From: Acanthochromis polyacanthus | Taxonomy: Eukaryota; Chordata; Actinopteri; Pomacentridae | Direction: 5' to 3' | Assembly: GCF_021347895.1 (NCBI RefSeq) | Contig: NC_067124.1 | Location: 18,466,521 to 18,530,520 of the forward strand | DNA: 64,000 nt | The notes under the pieces: model-generated | Seen by the model: the letters and a program-made list of their open reading frames with translations, nothing else | What the model was told of the DNA's origin: nothing | Databases searched by the model: none | Part shown: in pieces, positions 1 to 12,380 of the stretch | How positions within the stretch are numbered: position 1 is the first letter of the stretch | Layout of the letters: every line of letters begins with the position of its first letter | Position numbers and translations under genes: made by a program

Positions 1-714
1 AGCCCTAAAGATAGCACTAAAACATACAGGTATGAGGAAGTACATTTGTCATTGCTCTGACTGAAATGCAAGTGTTCATCTGTGTCCTGTCAAAATTGTC
101 GTAGAGATGTCTAGGACTTGTAGCTGCACTGCTGGATATAAGCAACTGACACACACCAGTACCTCTTCTCTGACTGCATGTCGTGGCAAAACATGCCTGC
201 TTTGTAGTGGATGGTTGATTCTTTCCCTTAACTGAAAGCAACATGTCAGTGCTTCCTAGACGCTCGCTGCCTCTGCACACACTTGACATGAACCTGCCCT
301 CTGCTGTCCTCTTTGTCTTTGAATAGCATGTTCTTTTGGCTATGACCTCACCCCTGTGTGCTGCTCTTTCACTTTTTATAGTACCTGCGAACCTTTCCAC
401 ATCAGTTTCACTGGTTTCTCCCTTGACATCATCTCTGTGCAGTCCGGATGTGCCTTTGATGTTTGACTTAACCCACTGCTGTCTTCACTGATATCTCCCT
501 GATCATTTATTTTTCTTATCATTTTCTGTTATATTTTTTCCTCTCTGTTTCTCATTGCTCCCTTTTCTTTGTCCTTCTCTCCTCTTCTCCTAATTTCTCT
601 CTATCCTCGTTTTTTTTCTTGATTTCTTGTATTTCCCTTTCTTTATACGTTTCCATCTTCTTCCCTTTTGTTCTTCCACTTTGCCCTCCCATTTCTGTGT
701 CTCTTCGCCTGTAG
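1..714 (+). other. Intron of the znf384-like gene (5' part outside window)
   Basis: No coding exon is recognisable here. The last roughly 250 bases are strongly pyrimidine-rich and end in an AG at 713-714, which is the splice acceptor of the first visible zinc-finger exon. The upstream exons, including the start codon and the first part of the protein, lie outside the window. Confidence 0.6.
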
Positions 715-3247
715 GTGCCGGATGTGTGCGGCGACCTTCTTCAGTAAGTCTGACATGCAGATCCACTCCAAGTCGCACACAGAGGCCAAACCTCACAAGT
801 GTCCTCACTGCGCCAAGTCATTCGCCAACTCCAGCTACCTGGCCCAGCACATCCGCATCCACAGCGGGGCCAAGCCTTACACCTGCTCCTACTGCCAGAA
901 ATCTTTCAGGCAGCTCAGTCACTTACAGCAGCACACACGGTACTGCAGACTCCCGTTCCCCGTTACCAATCCCACACAGCATTCCTCGTCTTTTTAACTT
1001 GTCCTGTGTAACCTCCCCTAGAAGCCCAGACTCCTCTTCTTCTTCTACTGTTCTTCTTCCCCAAGGGGATGAGAGTGGAGTGGTGTGCAGATGCTGATTG
1101 TATTACCATGTGGATGTTGGCTTGCATGCTACCACTGACCTTTCAGAAAATTAGAATTCAAATAGCATCTTTCAAGTTGTGGCTTTTCCCATTAAAAAAA
1201 AGTTCCTAATCTATGCAGTAAACACAAAGGACCTTTAAGATGCATGAAGCTGTATTTGATACAATCAGAATAATTAACTTTTTTATTTTGTTTTTGTGCA
1301 CAATTCCTGCCTCTTTTCTTACTCTTTGCACTGCATCATACTTTTCTTTTTTCACATGCTTTTGTTCTTTTTTTCTGCACGTCTCCTCATTTCTTCTGCC
1401 GTAGCTTCTTCTGTAAACACACACAAATTTTCAAGTAAGCTTTAAACAGCAGTTACAGGTTTGCTTGGTGCCATTATTTTTCCTGTTGAGTTACCCACTG
1501 TGTTATTAAGTCTTCTTCCTATTAATGCTTTTTCTTATTTTGCCAATTGAACAGCGGTGCTTATTAGAAATCCTCTGCTGCCATGCTTTGCTTTCATGCT
1601 CTTTTATTTTCATCTTTTGCATTTCTTTGCCCATCTTTAAATATGTTTTTTGCCATACCTGGATGCAGATTGATCTAACCTTTTATACTTATTTATTTGT
1701 TCTATTAAATCCTTTGTACATAGTTTCAATAATACCTCTAATGTTTAAATCTGAAATGCTGAGCTATCTCCAATCTTCCTCTCTGTCTGCTCAGACAAGT
1801 AAAAATGTGTTAATGTTGTTGGATATTCTTGCTTTTGTGTGATATCTGAAACAACACAAAACATGAATGTTGTAGTTTTTTTTTTTCATGCATTTGGTTT
1901 GAGGCTTTCAAATTATTTTTTTGCTTGATGGCTTTTTCATGTTTTATTTATATGGATAGAATGTTCTTCTGAAAAGTTGACAAATTATAAAAATTCAGTT
2001 TTTTCTCCTCAGTTTATCCTTACAATCCTGTTTCCATTTTTCTTTCACACTCTGGTCTGCCCTCATCAGGAACCACACAGAGTCAAAGCCCCACAAGTGT
2101 CCGCACTGTACCAAGTCATTTGCCAACTCTAGCTACCTGGCCCAACATATCCGCATCCACACGGGAGTGAAACCCTACACCTGCTCCTACTGCCAAAAAT
2201 GCTTCAGACAGCTCAGTCACCTTCAGCAGCACAGCAGGTAAGTCGGCCTCTGGTCTAGGGTTTCTCTTCGGCCTGCATATTTCTCAAACCAGGTTAGATC
2301 ACCGTGAGCGTGACGGAAGCTTGTCTGTAAATGTATGTGTTTGTGTTTTTCATTCAGGATACACACTGGAGATCGGCCGTACAAGTGCACCCACCCAGGC
2401 TGTGAGAAGTCCTTCACGCAACTCTCCAATTTACAGGTGTGAAAGAGTTAAGTTCTCTTCTTATGCATGTGACGTATTGGTGTTAACTGTGTCACCGCAC
2501 ACTTGTACTGTGACAGTTTTTTAAAGCTTTTCTTCAACCGCAATTTTCTCCCAGTCCCACCGGCGTCAACACAACAAAGACAAGCCCTACAAATGCACCA
2601 ACTGCAATAAAGGATACATAGATTCAGCGAGCCTGGAGGTGCACATGTCCACACACACAGTCAAACACGCCAGGATCTACTCATGTGGTCTCTGCAACCG
2701 CACTTATACCTCAGTAAGACAAATGTCCATTTCTGAAGAGCATTTCTACTTGAAACACTTTGAATCGCCTCACTGGCATCAGAAACCTGGCAACTACTTT
2801 ACACCGTGTAGTCATGTGTCCACTGTTTCCCCTCTACCTATCCTCCCCTCATCTCAGGAGACGTATCTGGTGAAACACATGGAGAAACACAACCCAGACC
2901 AGTTGACTGCACCAGCAGTCATGGCAGCACAGTCAGCACAACAGAACCAAAGCCAGGCCCAGAGTCAGGCAGGAGCTCAGAGACGGGTAGAGAATGCAGA
3001 TGGAGGATCGACCCGACCTGGGGGAGCTGGGAGTGGAGCAGCAGGTGGAGGCCAGCAAGGACAGAGCCAGAGCAACTACCCCCAGACAGAAAGCATCCCC
3101 TGCCCGTTTGACCTGCATCAGTATAAGACAGTGTCTGCCAATGACATCCAGTACAAACCGGTCAGTGTGGCCGACATTACGTCCCACAAGGACCTCTGTC
3201 TCACTGTGTCCGCATCCACCATTCAAGTGGAGCACCTCAACTCGTAG
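715..3247 (+). CDS. znf384-like: ZNF384/ZNF362-like C2H2 zinc-finger transcription factor, 3' half
   Basis: The gene encodes a nuclear DNA-binding protein of the ZNF384 (CIZ/NMP4) / ZNF362 family. Five exons join in one frame: 715-939, 2070-2237, 2358-2436, 2555-2713 and 2858-3247 (stop 3245-3247), giving 339 residues. All introns are GT-AG. Eight C2H2 fingers are visible: finger 1 starts CRMCAATF, fingers 2-3 and 4-5 are near copies (CPHC...[10 protein letters not shown] and [16 protein letters not shown]), finger 6 has the spaced CTHPGC form, and fingers 7-8 end at VKHMEKH. A Gln/Ala/Gly-rich linker follows, then a conserved tail with FDLHQYKT and a final [10 protein letters not shown] that closely resembles the C-terminus of ZNF384 and ZNF362. 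The 5' exons are outside the window. I cannot decide between ZNF384 and ZNF362 orthology from this half. The donor after the first exon (GTACTG) is weak. Confidence 0.9.
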
Positions 3248-4597
3248 AGGTGATGAAAGGAGGGAGTGTGGGAGGTGGGGAAGTTAGATTCTATTCAAGA
3301 AAACAGGAAACGGCGGATGGAGAGTCGAAGGATAAAAGCAATACTAAGATCATACAGAAACTTTGGGAAGCATGACTGCCTAAATAATGGTTTCAGGCAG
3401 ACAGGACAAATGATATGGTGACACAGCATACTAAAGGCAATAATTTTTTTTTTTTTTTTTTTTTTTTAACTTTGGCTCTTTGACTTTTACGTTTTGCCTT
3501 GTTTGATTTGTGCTCCTTTTGCTTAGCTATCCTGTCGGAGTAGAAAGTGCATGTAAAGACTGCAATAAAGTATGTTTCAGTCCATCACAATGATGGCTTT
3601 ATGAAAGGAAGTGTCTAAGAGACAGTGCTTCTCTTTGTCATCACCTCCTGCCTTTCCCTACAAATACAGCTGTGGCCGTAGCAATTATGGTCTCTCTATT
3701 GACTTGATGGGTAACTGTGAAGGTAAATTTTTCTACTTTCATACAGACATTCAGTTTTTACACCAGTGTTATTACCTCTGCTATGTTGTAAAATACATGC
3801 CTGTGATCTTTTTAACCTTAACAGAGATATAGAGGTTATTTCCCTTTCAGGAAAAAAAAATCCGGTTTAGAAAGTATGATTATAAGGATGTGGCATTCTG
3901 CAGAACATATTTACATATATTTGCGGGTCTTCACATGCCTGTGACCTAGGGGGAGTGATGAGCCAGTTCATGTTTCATGTAATCCTATTGTACTGCTTTG
4001 AGTGTATGTCCTTAAAGTAATGTTCTTCAAATGTGCTCTTGCTATTATACTTCCAAGGTAACAATGTTTATAATACTTCTTTAAAGACATGTTGACACAC
4101 CTGAATTTTGTGGGTTTTTTCTGCCTGTAATACAATAAACCCTCTGAAATGTTTCTATTTCTGTTTCAATTAGGTCCCAAATTAATATATATGTGTCATA
4201 ATGGCTTCATGGATAGATATTATTCTGTCCATGAAGTGATTAACTGATTAACAGTTTCAGATCTTCATTTATGGGGCAAATAACGTTTAATTTTTGTTAA
4301 AATACATTGCATCATCATGTTATAACCCCAGAAAACACACAGAAACATACATTATGTTGCTTGTGTTCCGCATATGTTAAACATGCTTCTGAGCACCAGT
4401 TAAATGAACTGGGTTACATGTCTACTCGCTGGAATGTGTAAATTTGTAAGGCGTTTGTAAAAGTGGAATGCACCATTTGGTTGCACGGAGTTTACTAACA
4501 GTATCGCCAATATTTTTTTCGTATATTTGTTCAAAATGATATACAGAGTAATGTTTACTTTTGTTAAGTTTAATCATAACGAGAAGATGTAAATAAA
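3248..4597 (+). other. 3'UTR of the znf384-like gene with poly(A) signals
   Basis: This non-coding stretch follows the zinc-finger stop codon. AATAAA hexamers occur at 3564-3569, 4134-4139 and 4592-4597, so several 3' ends are possible, and a long T tract lies near 3450. The last signal is about 210 bp before the GNL1 start codon, so transcription of the first gene ends almost on the GNL1 promoter. Which signal is used is inference. Confidence 0.55.
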
Positions 4598-4810
4598 GCT
4601 TAAAATATTTAAAACTGACCGGTTTGTGAACACTTGTAATTGGTTTGGCCCACCGTTCTCCGCAGTCTGCAGTGGATATGGCGTCATTTAAGAGTGTAGG
4701 AGTCCAGAAACTTCATCCATGTAAATAACGTCAATAAGAAAACTGTGTGACCAGCTCTAGGTACAAACACAGTACATAGCAATATCTTCCAGCAATCTCA
4801 TTTATTAAAT
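4598..4810 (+). promoter_or_regulatory. GNL1 promoter / 5'UTR with an upstream ORF
   Basis: This is the short gap between the previous gene's last poly(A) signal and the GNL1 ATG. It contains an inverted CCAAT box (ATTGG, about 4639-4643) and CRE-like half sites (GGCGTCA, AACGTCA). An ATG at 4678 opens a 16-codon upstream ORF ending in TAA at 4726-4728, about 80 bases before the main ATG. If it lies within the transcript it could lower GNL1 translation. The transcription start is not visible from sequence alone. Confidence 0.45.
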
Positions 4811-7800
4811 ATGCCCCGCAAAAAGCCATTTAGCAACAAACAGAAGAAGAAACAGCTACAAGTCAAACGGGAGAGAAAGAGAGGTAACTAAATTTTGCGG
4901 TTAGCTACGCTAGCATGTTAGCGTTAGCATGCTAGCGTAGCTAACGGTTCGTGTTCATAGCTGGATACAGTTTAGTAGTAAACTGGTTTGTCTGTGTGTC
5001 TGTATGCTGTTAGGAAGTGTTGGGCTTTTAAATATAGCAGGACACTACTTGTTTAGCCTAGAACAATGTCAATGTTTGTGTTGTCTCGCATAATGTCAAA
5101 CAGAATAATATAGCTTGCCTTTGAACTAACTCGAACACAACGAAATAGCATAGGCTTACCTATCTGCCAAAAAGAGCGTTAAATAATGCGTAGCAGCCTG
5201 ATTTGTTTAGCCATCAACAATATCTTCTACGGTGCCAAATTAGCAGAGACAGCTCTACTTTGGTGAATTCAGAAACCGTGATGGCATGTTTGATTAAAGA
5301 TTTTCACTTACCTGATATATGTTACATAGTACCATAACCAGTCTTTGAATGTCCTTAACATGTGTTTATGTGGCCGTTCAAGTATTTTAAATTAGGAAAA
5401 AATAAAATAGTCTTTAATATACTTTATCATTTCAAGAATGTAGACTTCATAACACAACACAGACTCACAAGCACACTTTCTTTTCTTCAGAGCTGTGAAT
5501 CCAGTTATACCTTTACTAGCAAGTAAATTATTAGTTTTCATAGCAAGGCCTGCTTAATGTGAACATTTAAAGAAGCAATGCCTTCTCGCATATTTTTCAA
5601 AGAGAAATGCTTAAATACACACTTCTAATACTTTAAGATGTCTTTAAAATCATGTGGCACATTTAATTTAGTTTTTATATTTTGGTTCATTTCTGTGTTA
5701 ACAACATTCCGTTGTCCATTTCATTGAACATTGTTCTTATTTGTCTTTGATTACATGCCACATTTCTACTTTGATGACCCAGAGCAGCTAATAATAAGCA
5801 TATTTTGCCATTTTACACCTAGCATGAGTGAAGAAAAAGTGATTATTTTTTATATTGGGGTCAAGAAAGCTTATTGGTTCATGATGCAGTGTTTTACTGT
5901 CCCTGGCCTCTGATCCATTCTCTCAGGTGAGACAGGTTCTGGACCAAGCAGCCGCAATGCCAGTGTGGAGCGTGGAGGAGACCGTCAGTCAGATACTTCA
6001 GACAGCGAGACCACTGACATGAGAAGAATAAATCAGCAGCCCTTCAGTAGAGAAGGTAGATATGACCCCAACAGGTGAGTTATCAGTTCTCATTACTAAT
6101 AAGAACTTTGGAAATTAAGATTGTGTGCTATGTGTCTGTCATTTTTAACTCGAGAGAAATTTAGAATGCAGTGACTAAAATAACACATAAAATGGATGCT
6201 TGAATCAGCAAAAAGTGGCTACTTTTGATGATTATTTGGTAATTATTTATGTCAAAACGTGTAGGTAATAAGATGAAGTGGGAAGCTTTTTACCACTGAG
6301 TTTTAGTGATTTACTGGAACATGACCTTAATCTTTATTACACAGTCTTGGATGTAGCAAACATCATGCTTTGTAATGCTTATGTCCTTGTCTTTCACAAA
6401 TAGAGACATCAATTTGCATGTTCTAAATTTTAAATGCAGTCTTTAGTGTTAGGATATAATACAGTCTAACAAAGATAAATACTTAAACTTGAATTATTGA
6501 CACCTCCTTCTTACTCCTCTATACAGGTTCCGTCTTCACTTTGAGAAAGAGAGTAAAGAGGAGGTAGAGAAGAGGAAGAAGTCAGCGAGGGAGAAGGTGC
6601 TACAACCAGTTACAGACAAGGAACTGGAGGTCGACATCAATGACATTTACCCCTTAGACAAAGGTCTGGCAATTTAAAAAAATAATAACAATTCCATCGC
6701 AGTTTTGAAATAGGCCAAACAGATGAGCAGAGCGACTTAATGTAGTGGATTACCTTTTGACATGCAGAAACTTGGTTGTTCACCTCCAGGTCTTGGTTTC
6801 CCACGACGTCCATCATGGAATTATGACATGACACGAGAGAGCCTGCTAAGGAAAGAGGAGAAGTCCTACAGAGAGTACCTGGATGATTTGCACTCCAGAA
6901 ACCCACCTGGATCTCTCAGCCACTTTGAGCACAATCTGGAGGTAACTTAGTCATCTTTATATACTTTGAACGGATTTTTAACCATTTAAAGTGCCAGTAC
7001 TGTGCTATTATTTACAACACCCATGATGAATGATGTAGCTTCATTTGTTTGTTTTTTTTACACGTTCAAACACTTTGTTGTCAGCCCAAACTAACTCAGA
7101 CATAGGTGCTGCTTTGTAGTTTTACTGTTTCTACTGCTTCTGTATATTTAATGCCACGGTTTAGATAATGTTCCAGTCTTTGTTCTAGCAGTTAACCCTG
7201 CAAGTCAAAAGTCACTCCATCTTGCATTATTAAATCAAACAGCAAGTCAGGCAACGGTGAACAGGGATAAGCCCGTTCATTTTCTGTTCTAGCAACTTGC
7301 TCTCATCCCTTATTAATGTTCCATTTTTGACTGAGAGTGGTAGGGTTAGCATGCATCCATGGAATCATTGATGCTATTTGTTAACCAGTTTATCAATGAC
7401 AGACATGCTCAGCACATTTATGGTGCAACAAGAATATTCATGAAACCTTTAGAGCCTTTTAACAGGAGATAACAGCATAAAGAAATGCTGCTTTTTAAAT
7501 AGTTTGCCTGTAAACTAATGATTACCGAAAACTTGTTGCTGGCTGTTTTCCAGTGTATGACTCCAGATGAATGGATTATTTATTTTGTTAAGGTTGGATC
7601 ATGTAGAGATCAAAAAGAATTGTAGAATTTATGATATGCTGGTGTATTGTCTCCTGTTTTTCAATATTGAAAGCATCACCATGTCTTCTCTACATGTTGT
7701 ATTGTTTAATTTTTCTCAGAGTATGAAAATGGCGACACTGTTTTTAAAACCCTCATGTAATTTCTAAGCATAGATGGAGCTCAGGAGGCATATCACAGCG

Positions 7801-10800
7801 GAGGCAGGGCTTGAGCAGGTGTTTGTGTAATGACTGTGACTCACAGTAATGCAGAAATGCCTTTTAAGCAGAACGTGATGGAAAAATTATGGATGAATGA
7901 ATGAGCAGGTTGTTTTGCCTATTTTGTTGTGAAATAATAGAATAATATGAAATCTGTGCAATAAATTAACAAAATAATGAATATTAACGCTTTTAGACCC
8001 TGCACAACAAAGGGAGCAAATTGTTATGGTGAACTTGTTATTAAAGTTGTACTTTTTTTTAGACATCCAGCAGTTATAGAGCAGCATAGTCATTCATTTG
8101 GAGACATGTTTTAGGCCACATGGTGAATGTAGGTACAGTATTCCTTCTGTGTTTTGCTCTACTTCGTACCTCCACTGTAGTCTCTACAAATGAGGGAAAC
8201 ACCTGGCTCTTTAGCTGCTAAATGCTCCACTATGTTCACCAGCTAGTTATGAAGTGTGCGTGCTGTTTGGCACAGAATAGATTGTGAACATTTGGGTATT
8301 TATAGTTTTTGCTGAAAATACCAGCCTGCTGCAGACAAATACAAGGAAAGGTTGTGTAAAGCCAAGCAGAGCCGTACTCTAAGTTGAGTACGAACAGAAA
8401 TTTTGAAAGCATAGACAGCATAATCTTTCTTGTTTACCATAGTAAACTGATTTCTACCCCACTAATTATTATTTTTTACTTTCTTTTAGACATGGAGACA
8501 GCTATGGAGAGTTTTGGAAATGTCTGACATCATTCTACTCATTGTTGACATCAGGCATCCGGTAAGTGTCGATGTAAACAAAAACCTGCAGGACGGCTCC
8601 ACTAGATGGAGACATAGTCAAGGATCTTATTAGTGGATGACATGTTTTTATTATTTATCTGTTTATTTGCCTACTACAGTGTAAAAATTGTTGTGTTTGC
8701 TCCTCTGAAATAATTGTATAACAGTCAGTGTCTCAGATATGAAAAAGTAAAACTGAGAAGAAGAAAACATTTGTCCACACTTTTTACTGATTTATAAATT
8801 TGCAGTCAACAAAAAAGGAGGAAATTAGAAATGTGTTACAATTTGGCACTTCACTCTTAAAGTACTAATTTTAATGAACAGTTGACTACAGTTAAAATGT
8901 GTTCCTTCCTTGTTTATATATATATAAGTAACATCTGCTCTTGATTTGTTTTAGGATAAAAATAAAACATTTCCAGTTTTAATGCAAAGTTGTTCTTATT
9001 AATGAGTAACCTGATCTAGTACTTTTTATGTTGAGTAGTCCATAATTAGCCTTTGAAGACGGTGTGTGCTCGTGTAAACCACCCAGGTGCTGCAGTTCCC
9101 TCCAGCCCTTTACCACTACATCACAGGGGACCTCCATAAGCAGGTGGTCTTGGTGTTGAACAAAGCCGATCTTTGTCCTCCCCCACTGGTGATTGCCTGG
9201 AAACACTACATGACCTCCCAGTTCCCCCATCTGCAAATTGTTTGCTTCACCTCCCACCCAGGACAGCCAAATAGCACAGGTGAGGATAGGGGTAGTAGAG
9301 GGTGGGTGGAAAGTGAGGGGAAATTTGATGAGCTTATTTCACGGCAGTGGCACCAGAATAGAGTGCTACGTATCTGTCCTCATCCCCTGTTGTGATAATA
9401 ACTCTTTGTTTTCTCCTTTTCTGTCTGTCTTTTATTTTCTTTCTTACATATAGTACTCCAGAAGAAGAGGATGAGGAGGAAGGCTGATTGGAGTCACGCT
9501 GGAGGTCCTATAGATATCTTCAAGGCTTGTCAGGACATCACATCAGGGACAGGTGAGAGAAAGTCTATCCTCTTGTCATCTTTTGTCATAATTATTCAGG
9601 TATTAGATTCCAAAATGTCACCTAAGTAGTTTTTTTTTTCTCAGTTGATCTTTCCAGCTGGGAGCAGAAGATTCAGAGAGATGCTGTTGCAGAGCGTCTG
9701 GATGGAGAGCGACCAGATGAAGGAGCAGAATCGGTGCTAATGGAGCATCAAAGCGACAGTGCTATGGAGATGAGCAGCCTGTCACAGGAGCTCTACAAAG
9801 ATGGGGTTCTCACATTAGGCTGCATCGGTAATCCTCGAAGTTTCTCAGAGAGCTTCAACTATGGCCAAATTCAATGACTTTTTTGTAAAATTGGATTGAA
9901 ACATAGCTTCACAAAAGGAATATCAAAATATTTTCTCAAGATGTCGCCATTTTTTGGGTTGGCAAAGATGATTAAAACAATAACCTCTTTTTTCTCGCGT
10001 CCACTAGACAAAACATTTACAAACACATTTTTTTAACATTAAATTTATTGGGGAAAAAAAACTGGGGTCTGTCCGAGCCGTTACTGAATCTGTTAATGAA
10101 TAATAATAAATTAGAAAAATTCTAATTTCTACACTGAATACTGAAGGATGAACAGGATAGTGTCACATGTAAATGGCTTCATAATCACTTTGTAAATGGG
10201 TGCTTCATAACATTTCATGAAGGATGTCATTGAGGCTGGTATAGATTTACTGAACCTTAAACACCTTTACAGATTATTACCTTGATCTTAAACTTATCCT
10301 TTTTTTTCCAGGTTTTCCCAATGTTGGCAAGTCATCAGTTATAAACAGCCTAGTTGGGAGAAAGGTGGTGAGTGTGTCTAGGACCCCAGGCCACACCAAA
10401 TACTTCCAGACCTACTACCTCACCCCGACTGTCAAACTCTGTGACTGCCCCGGGCTGGTTTTCCCCTCCCGCGTCAATAAACAGTTACAGGTACAAGCCC
10501 TCTGTAGAAGCATAACTTGCCTGATTAGCCTTTGTAGAAATGTGATTTTGTTGAGGAGCACACAGTCACACATCTGGGAGATGAATTATTGATTTTATAC
10601 ATTCCTACTTGGTGTTTTCAAAGTTTCCTCAGGAATCCCATGGTGGTTTAGCTGAACTTAAACAGCTGTCTATTTTCAAAAATGAATGGATTTTGGAACT
10701 CTTTGTTTAGTTTTTTTATTCATGATTTTCTTTATCTTCCACTTGTCTTTTTTTCTTTGCCTTTTTGCTTTCTTTAGATCCTGGCAGGGATTTACCCAGT

Positions 10801-12380
10801 GTCCCAGCTGCAAGAACCCTACAGCTCAGTTGGTTATCTGTGCGAGAGGACGCAATTCCTTAGTGCACTGAAGCTCAGACACCCCAGTTTGCAAGACAAT
10901 GAACCCCAGCAAGGAAGCCAGGGGTCTGAGGAGCTCAGCTGGACTGCCTGGGATGTGTGCGAGGGTAAGGCGATATTTAGTGATACAACATCTAGATTTT
11001 TGTAGCCTTGATGAGTTTTGAAATCACATGTGATTCTAAAATATCTTTTTTTCCCCTTTTTTAGTGCAAGAAAGTTTTTAACACAAGATTTTTACATTAA
11101 TCAAGCATTTTTCTCACATTATCATACAGCAGGTATCAGACAGAAAATAAATAACTAAAAGAAATGCACCAAAAGTTCACCCCTCTACACCACCAGAGTG
11201 TCAAAGTTTCTTAAATTGACTGGAATACTGCTGACTTAATAGAACAGGGTCCAGACTAAAACGTGTCCATAATAGCCACATTGTCCATGTCGCCATGTCT
11301 TAATAAATCCTTCAGTGTTGTCATGAAGGTGTAGGTCAGCTTTTCCAGAGGGAGTATTCTCAGGACCTCCTTGTACCAATCCTCCACTGTAGGGCTCTCC
11401 TTTGCTATCTAGAGTTTGAGGATTGTCTTTCTTGCTATATATAAGAGCATTTCAGTCAGTTTAGCATTATATTTGTCACTAGCATTGTCCACTCTCACTG
11501 CCAAAATACACTGAAATGAGGTGAGCTCCAAAAATATCAGTTTTAATCATTAACAAGTATGAAGCTAATTGCCACACTGATGTGTAGAAAACAGTTGTCA
11601 TATTTAGTTTTGCCTTCAATCAGGAGTATGAAGTATTTATTGGGAAGTGTTTTGTGCATTTCTATTTCATGCACCGTTGAATATTTACAATTGCAGGGTC
11701 TTCTTAGTTGAGACTTTTTGTTGTTGGTTTTGATCTCTTCTTAGAAATCAGTGACAGGAAGATGATAAAGAGAGAACTCTTCATTTAAATATCACCTGTT
11801 ATGATTTCATACTGACATCTGTCACTAAAATGCCCCCGCTTTGCGTTCTACAGCTTGGGCAGAGAGGAGAGGCTATAAGACAGCAAAAGCAGCTCGAAAT
11901 GATGTTTACCGCGCAGCTAACAGTCTTCTTAGGCTGGCCATTGATGGCAGATTGTGCCTCTGCCTCAGACCACCAAGCTACAGCTGCCTGAGAGGTAAGA
12001 GAGGCTCCTCTATGTCTCCTCATTTCAGTATCAAGTGTGTTTGAGAAATTAAAATGGCAGTTGGGTAGGATGGATTTAATTTTGAGGCTTAATTATGGTC
12101 AACAGAACACTGGGAGAATCACCCAGACTTGCCGGAGATCATGGCTCTTCAAGGAAGGCTGACGGAGGAGGAAGGAACAGGAGAGAGAGACGATGAGGAG
12201 GACGGCGAATCCAGCACAGAGCCAGAGGAAGAGAAAGACCGGGATGCAGACGATGATGAGGATGGAGATGGGGACGATGAAGATGAGGGGTTTGGACATC
12301 CGAGACGGAAGGACGATGAACCGTCTGGTGGTTTCACCGTCAACATGTACAATGTCCTTCGGGAAAATGAGTGTGAGTGA
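4811..12380 (+). CDS. gnl1: GNL1, circularly permuted nucleolar-type GTPase (complete, 12 exons)
   Basis: Exons: 4811-4883, 5927-6074, 6527-6663, 6790-6941, 8490-8561, 9087-9279, 9454-9552, 9645-9827, 10312-10490, 10778-10964, 11854-11994 and 12106-12380. Together they give 612 residues, against 607 in human GNL1. The start is set by the family N-terminus MPRKKPFSNKQKKKQLQ, a basic, probably nuclear/nucleolar targeting region. The GTPase motifs come in permuted order, the hallmark of the YlqF/YRG family: G4 NKAD at 219-222, then G1 GFPNVGKSS at 353-361, the RTPGHT switch region at 376-381 and G3 DCPG at 397-400. The block ending AEKRGYKTAKAARNDVYRAAN in human is conserved here (AERRGYKT...). 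The C-terminus (about 542-582) is a run of Asp/Glu. All splice junctions are GT-AG and in phase, with no frameshift or missing motif. The family is linked to ribosome biogenesis and cell proliferation; the exact role of GNL1 is poorly defined. Confidence 0.97.
4900..4945. repeat. Perfect 18-bp inverted repeat in GNL1 intron 1
   Basis: The arms at 4900-4917 and 4928-4945 are perfect reverse complements (GTTAGCTACGCTAGCATG and its complement), separated by a 10-bp spacer. The palindrome starts 17 bases after the exon 1 boundary and is built from GCTAGC/TTAGC units, which are common in fish repeats. The RNA could fold into a stem next to the splice donor. Confidence 0.85.
6942..8489 (+). other. 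GNL1 intron 4, no feature seen
   Basis: This is the longest GNL1 intron, about 1.5 kb and AT-rich. I see no conserved coding segment, RNA gene or clear transposon ends in it. The other long GNL1 introns (4884-5926, 6075-6526, 8562-9086, 9828-10311) are similarly plain apart from the palindrome in intron 1. Confidence 0.5.
11260..11465 (-). pseudogene. L1-like LINE ORF2 C-terminal fragment in GNL1 intron 10
   Basis: Read on the minus strand, this segment resembles the C-terminal end of L1/Tx1-type ORF2 proteins. Recognisable pieces are LLYIARKTILKL, then a stop where a Trp is expected, then IAKESPTVEDWYKEVL and RILPLEKLTYTFMTTLKD. The arrangement P(S/T)..W....L..LPLEKLTY is characteristic of that region. 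Only about 65 codons remain and at least one in-frame stop is present, so it is dead. The non-coding LINE tail may extend to lower coordinates (about 11060). Confidence 0.6.

Noticed and set aside
627..1097. A 156-codon frame overlapping the first zinc-finger exon
   Set aside because: It is in a different frame from the conserved fingers and is only a shadow of that exon plus intron sequence.
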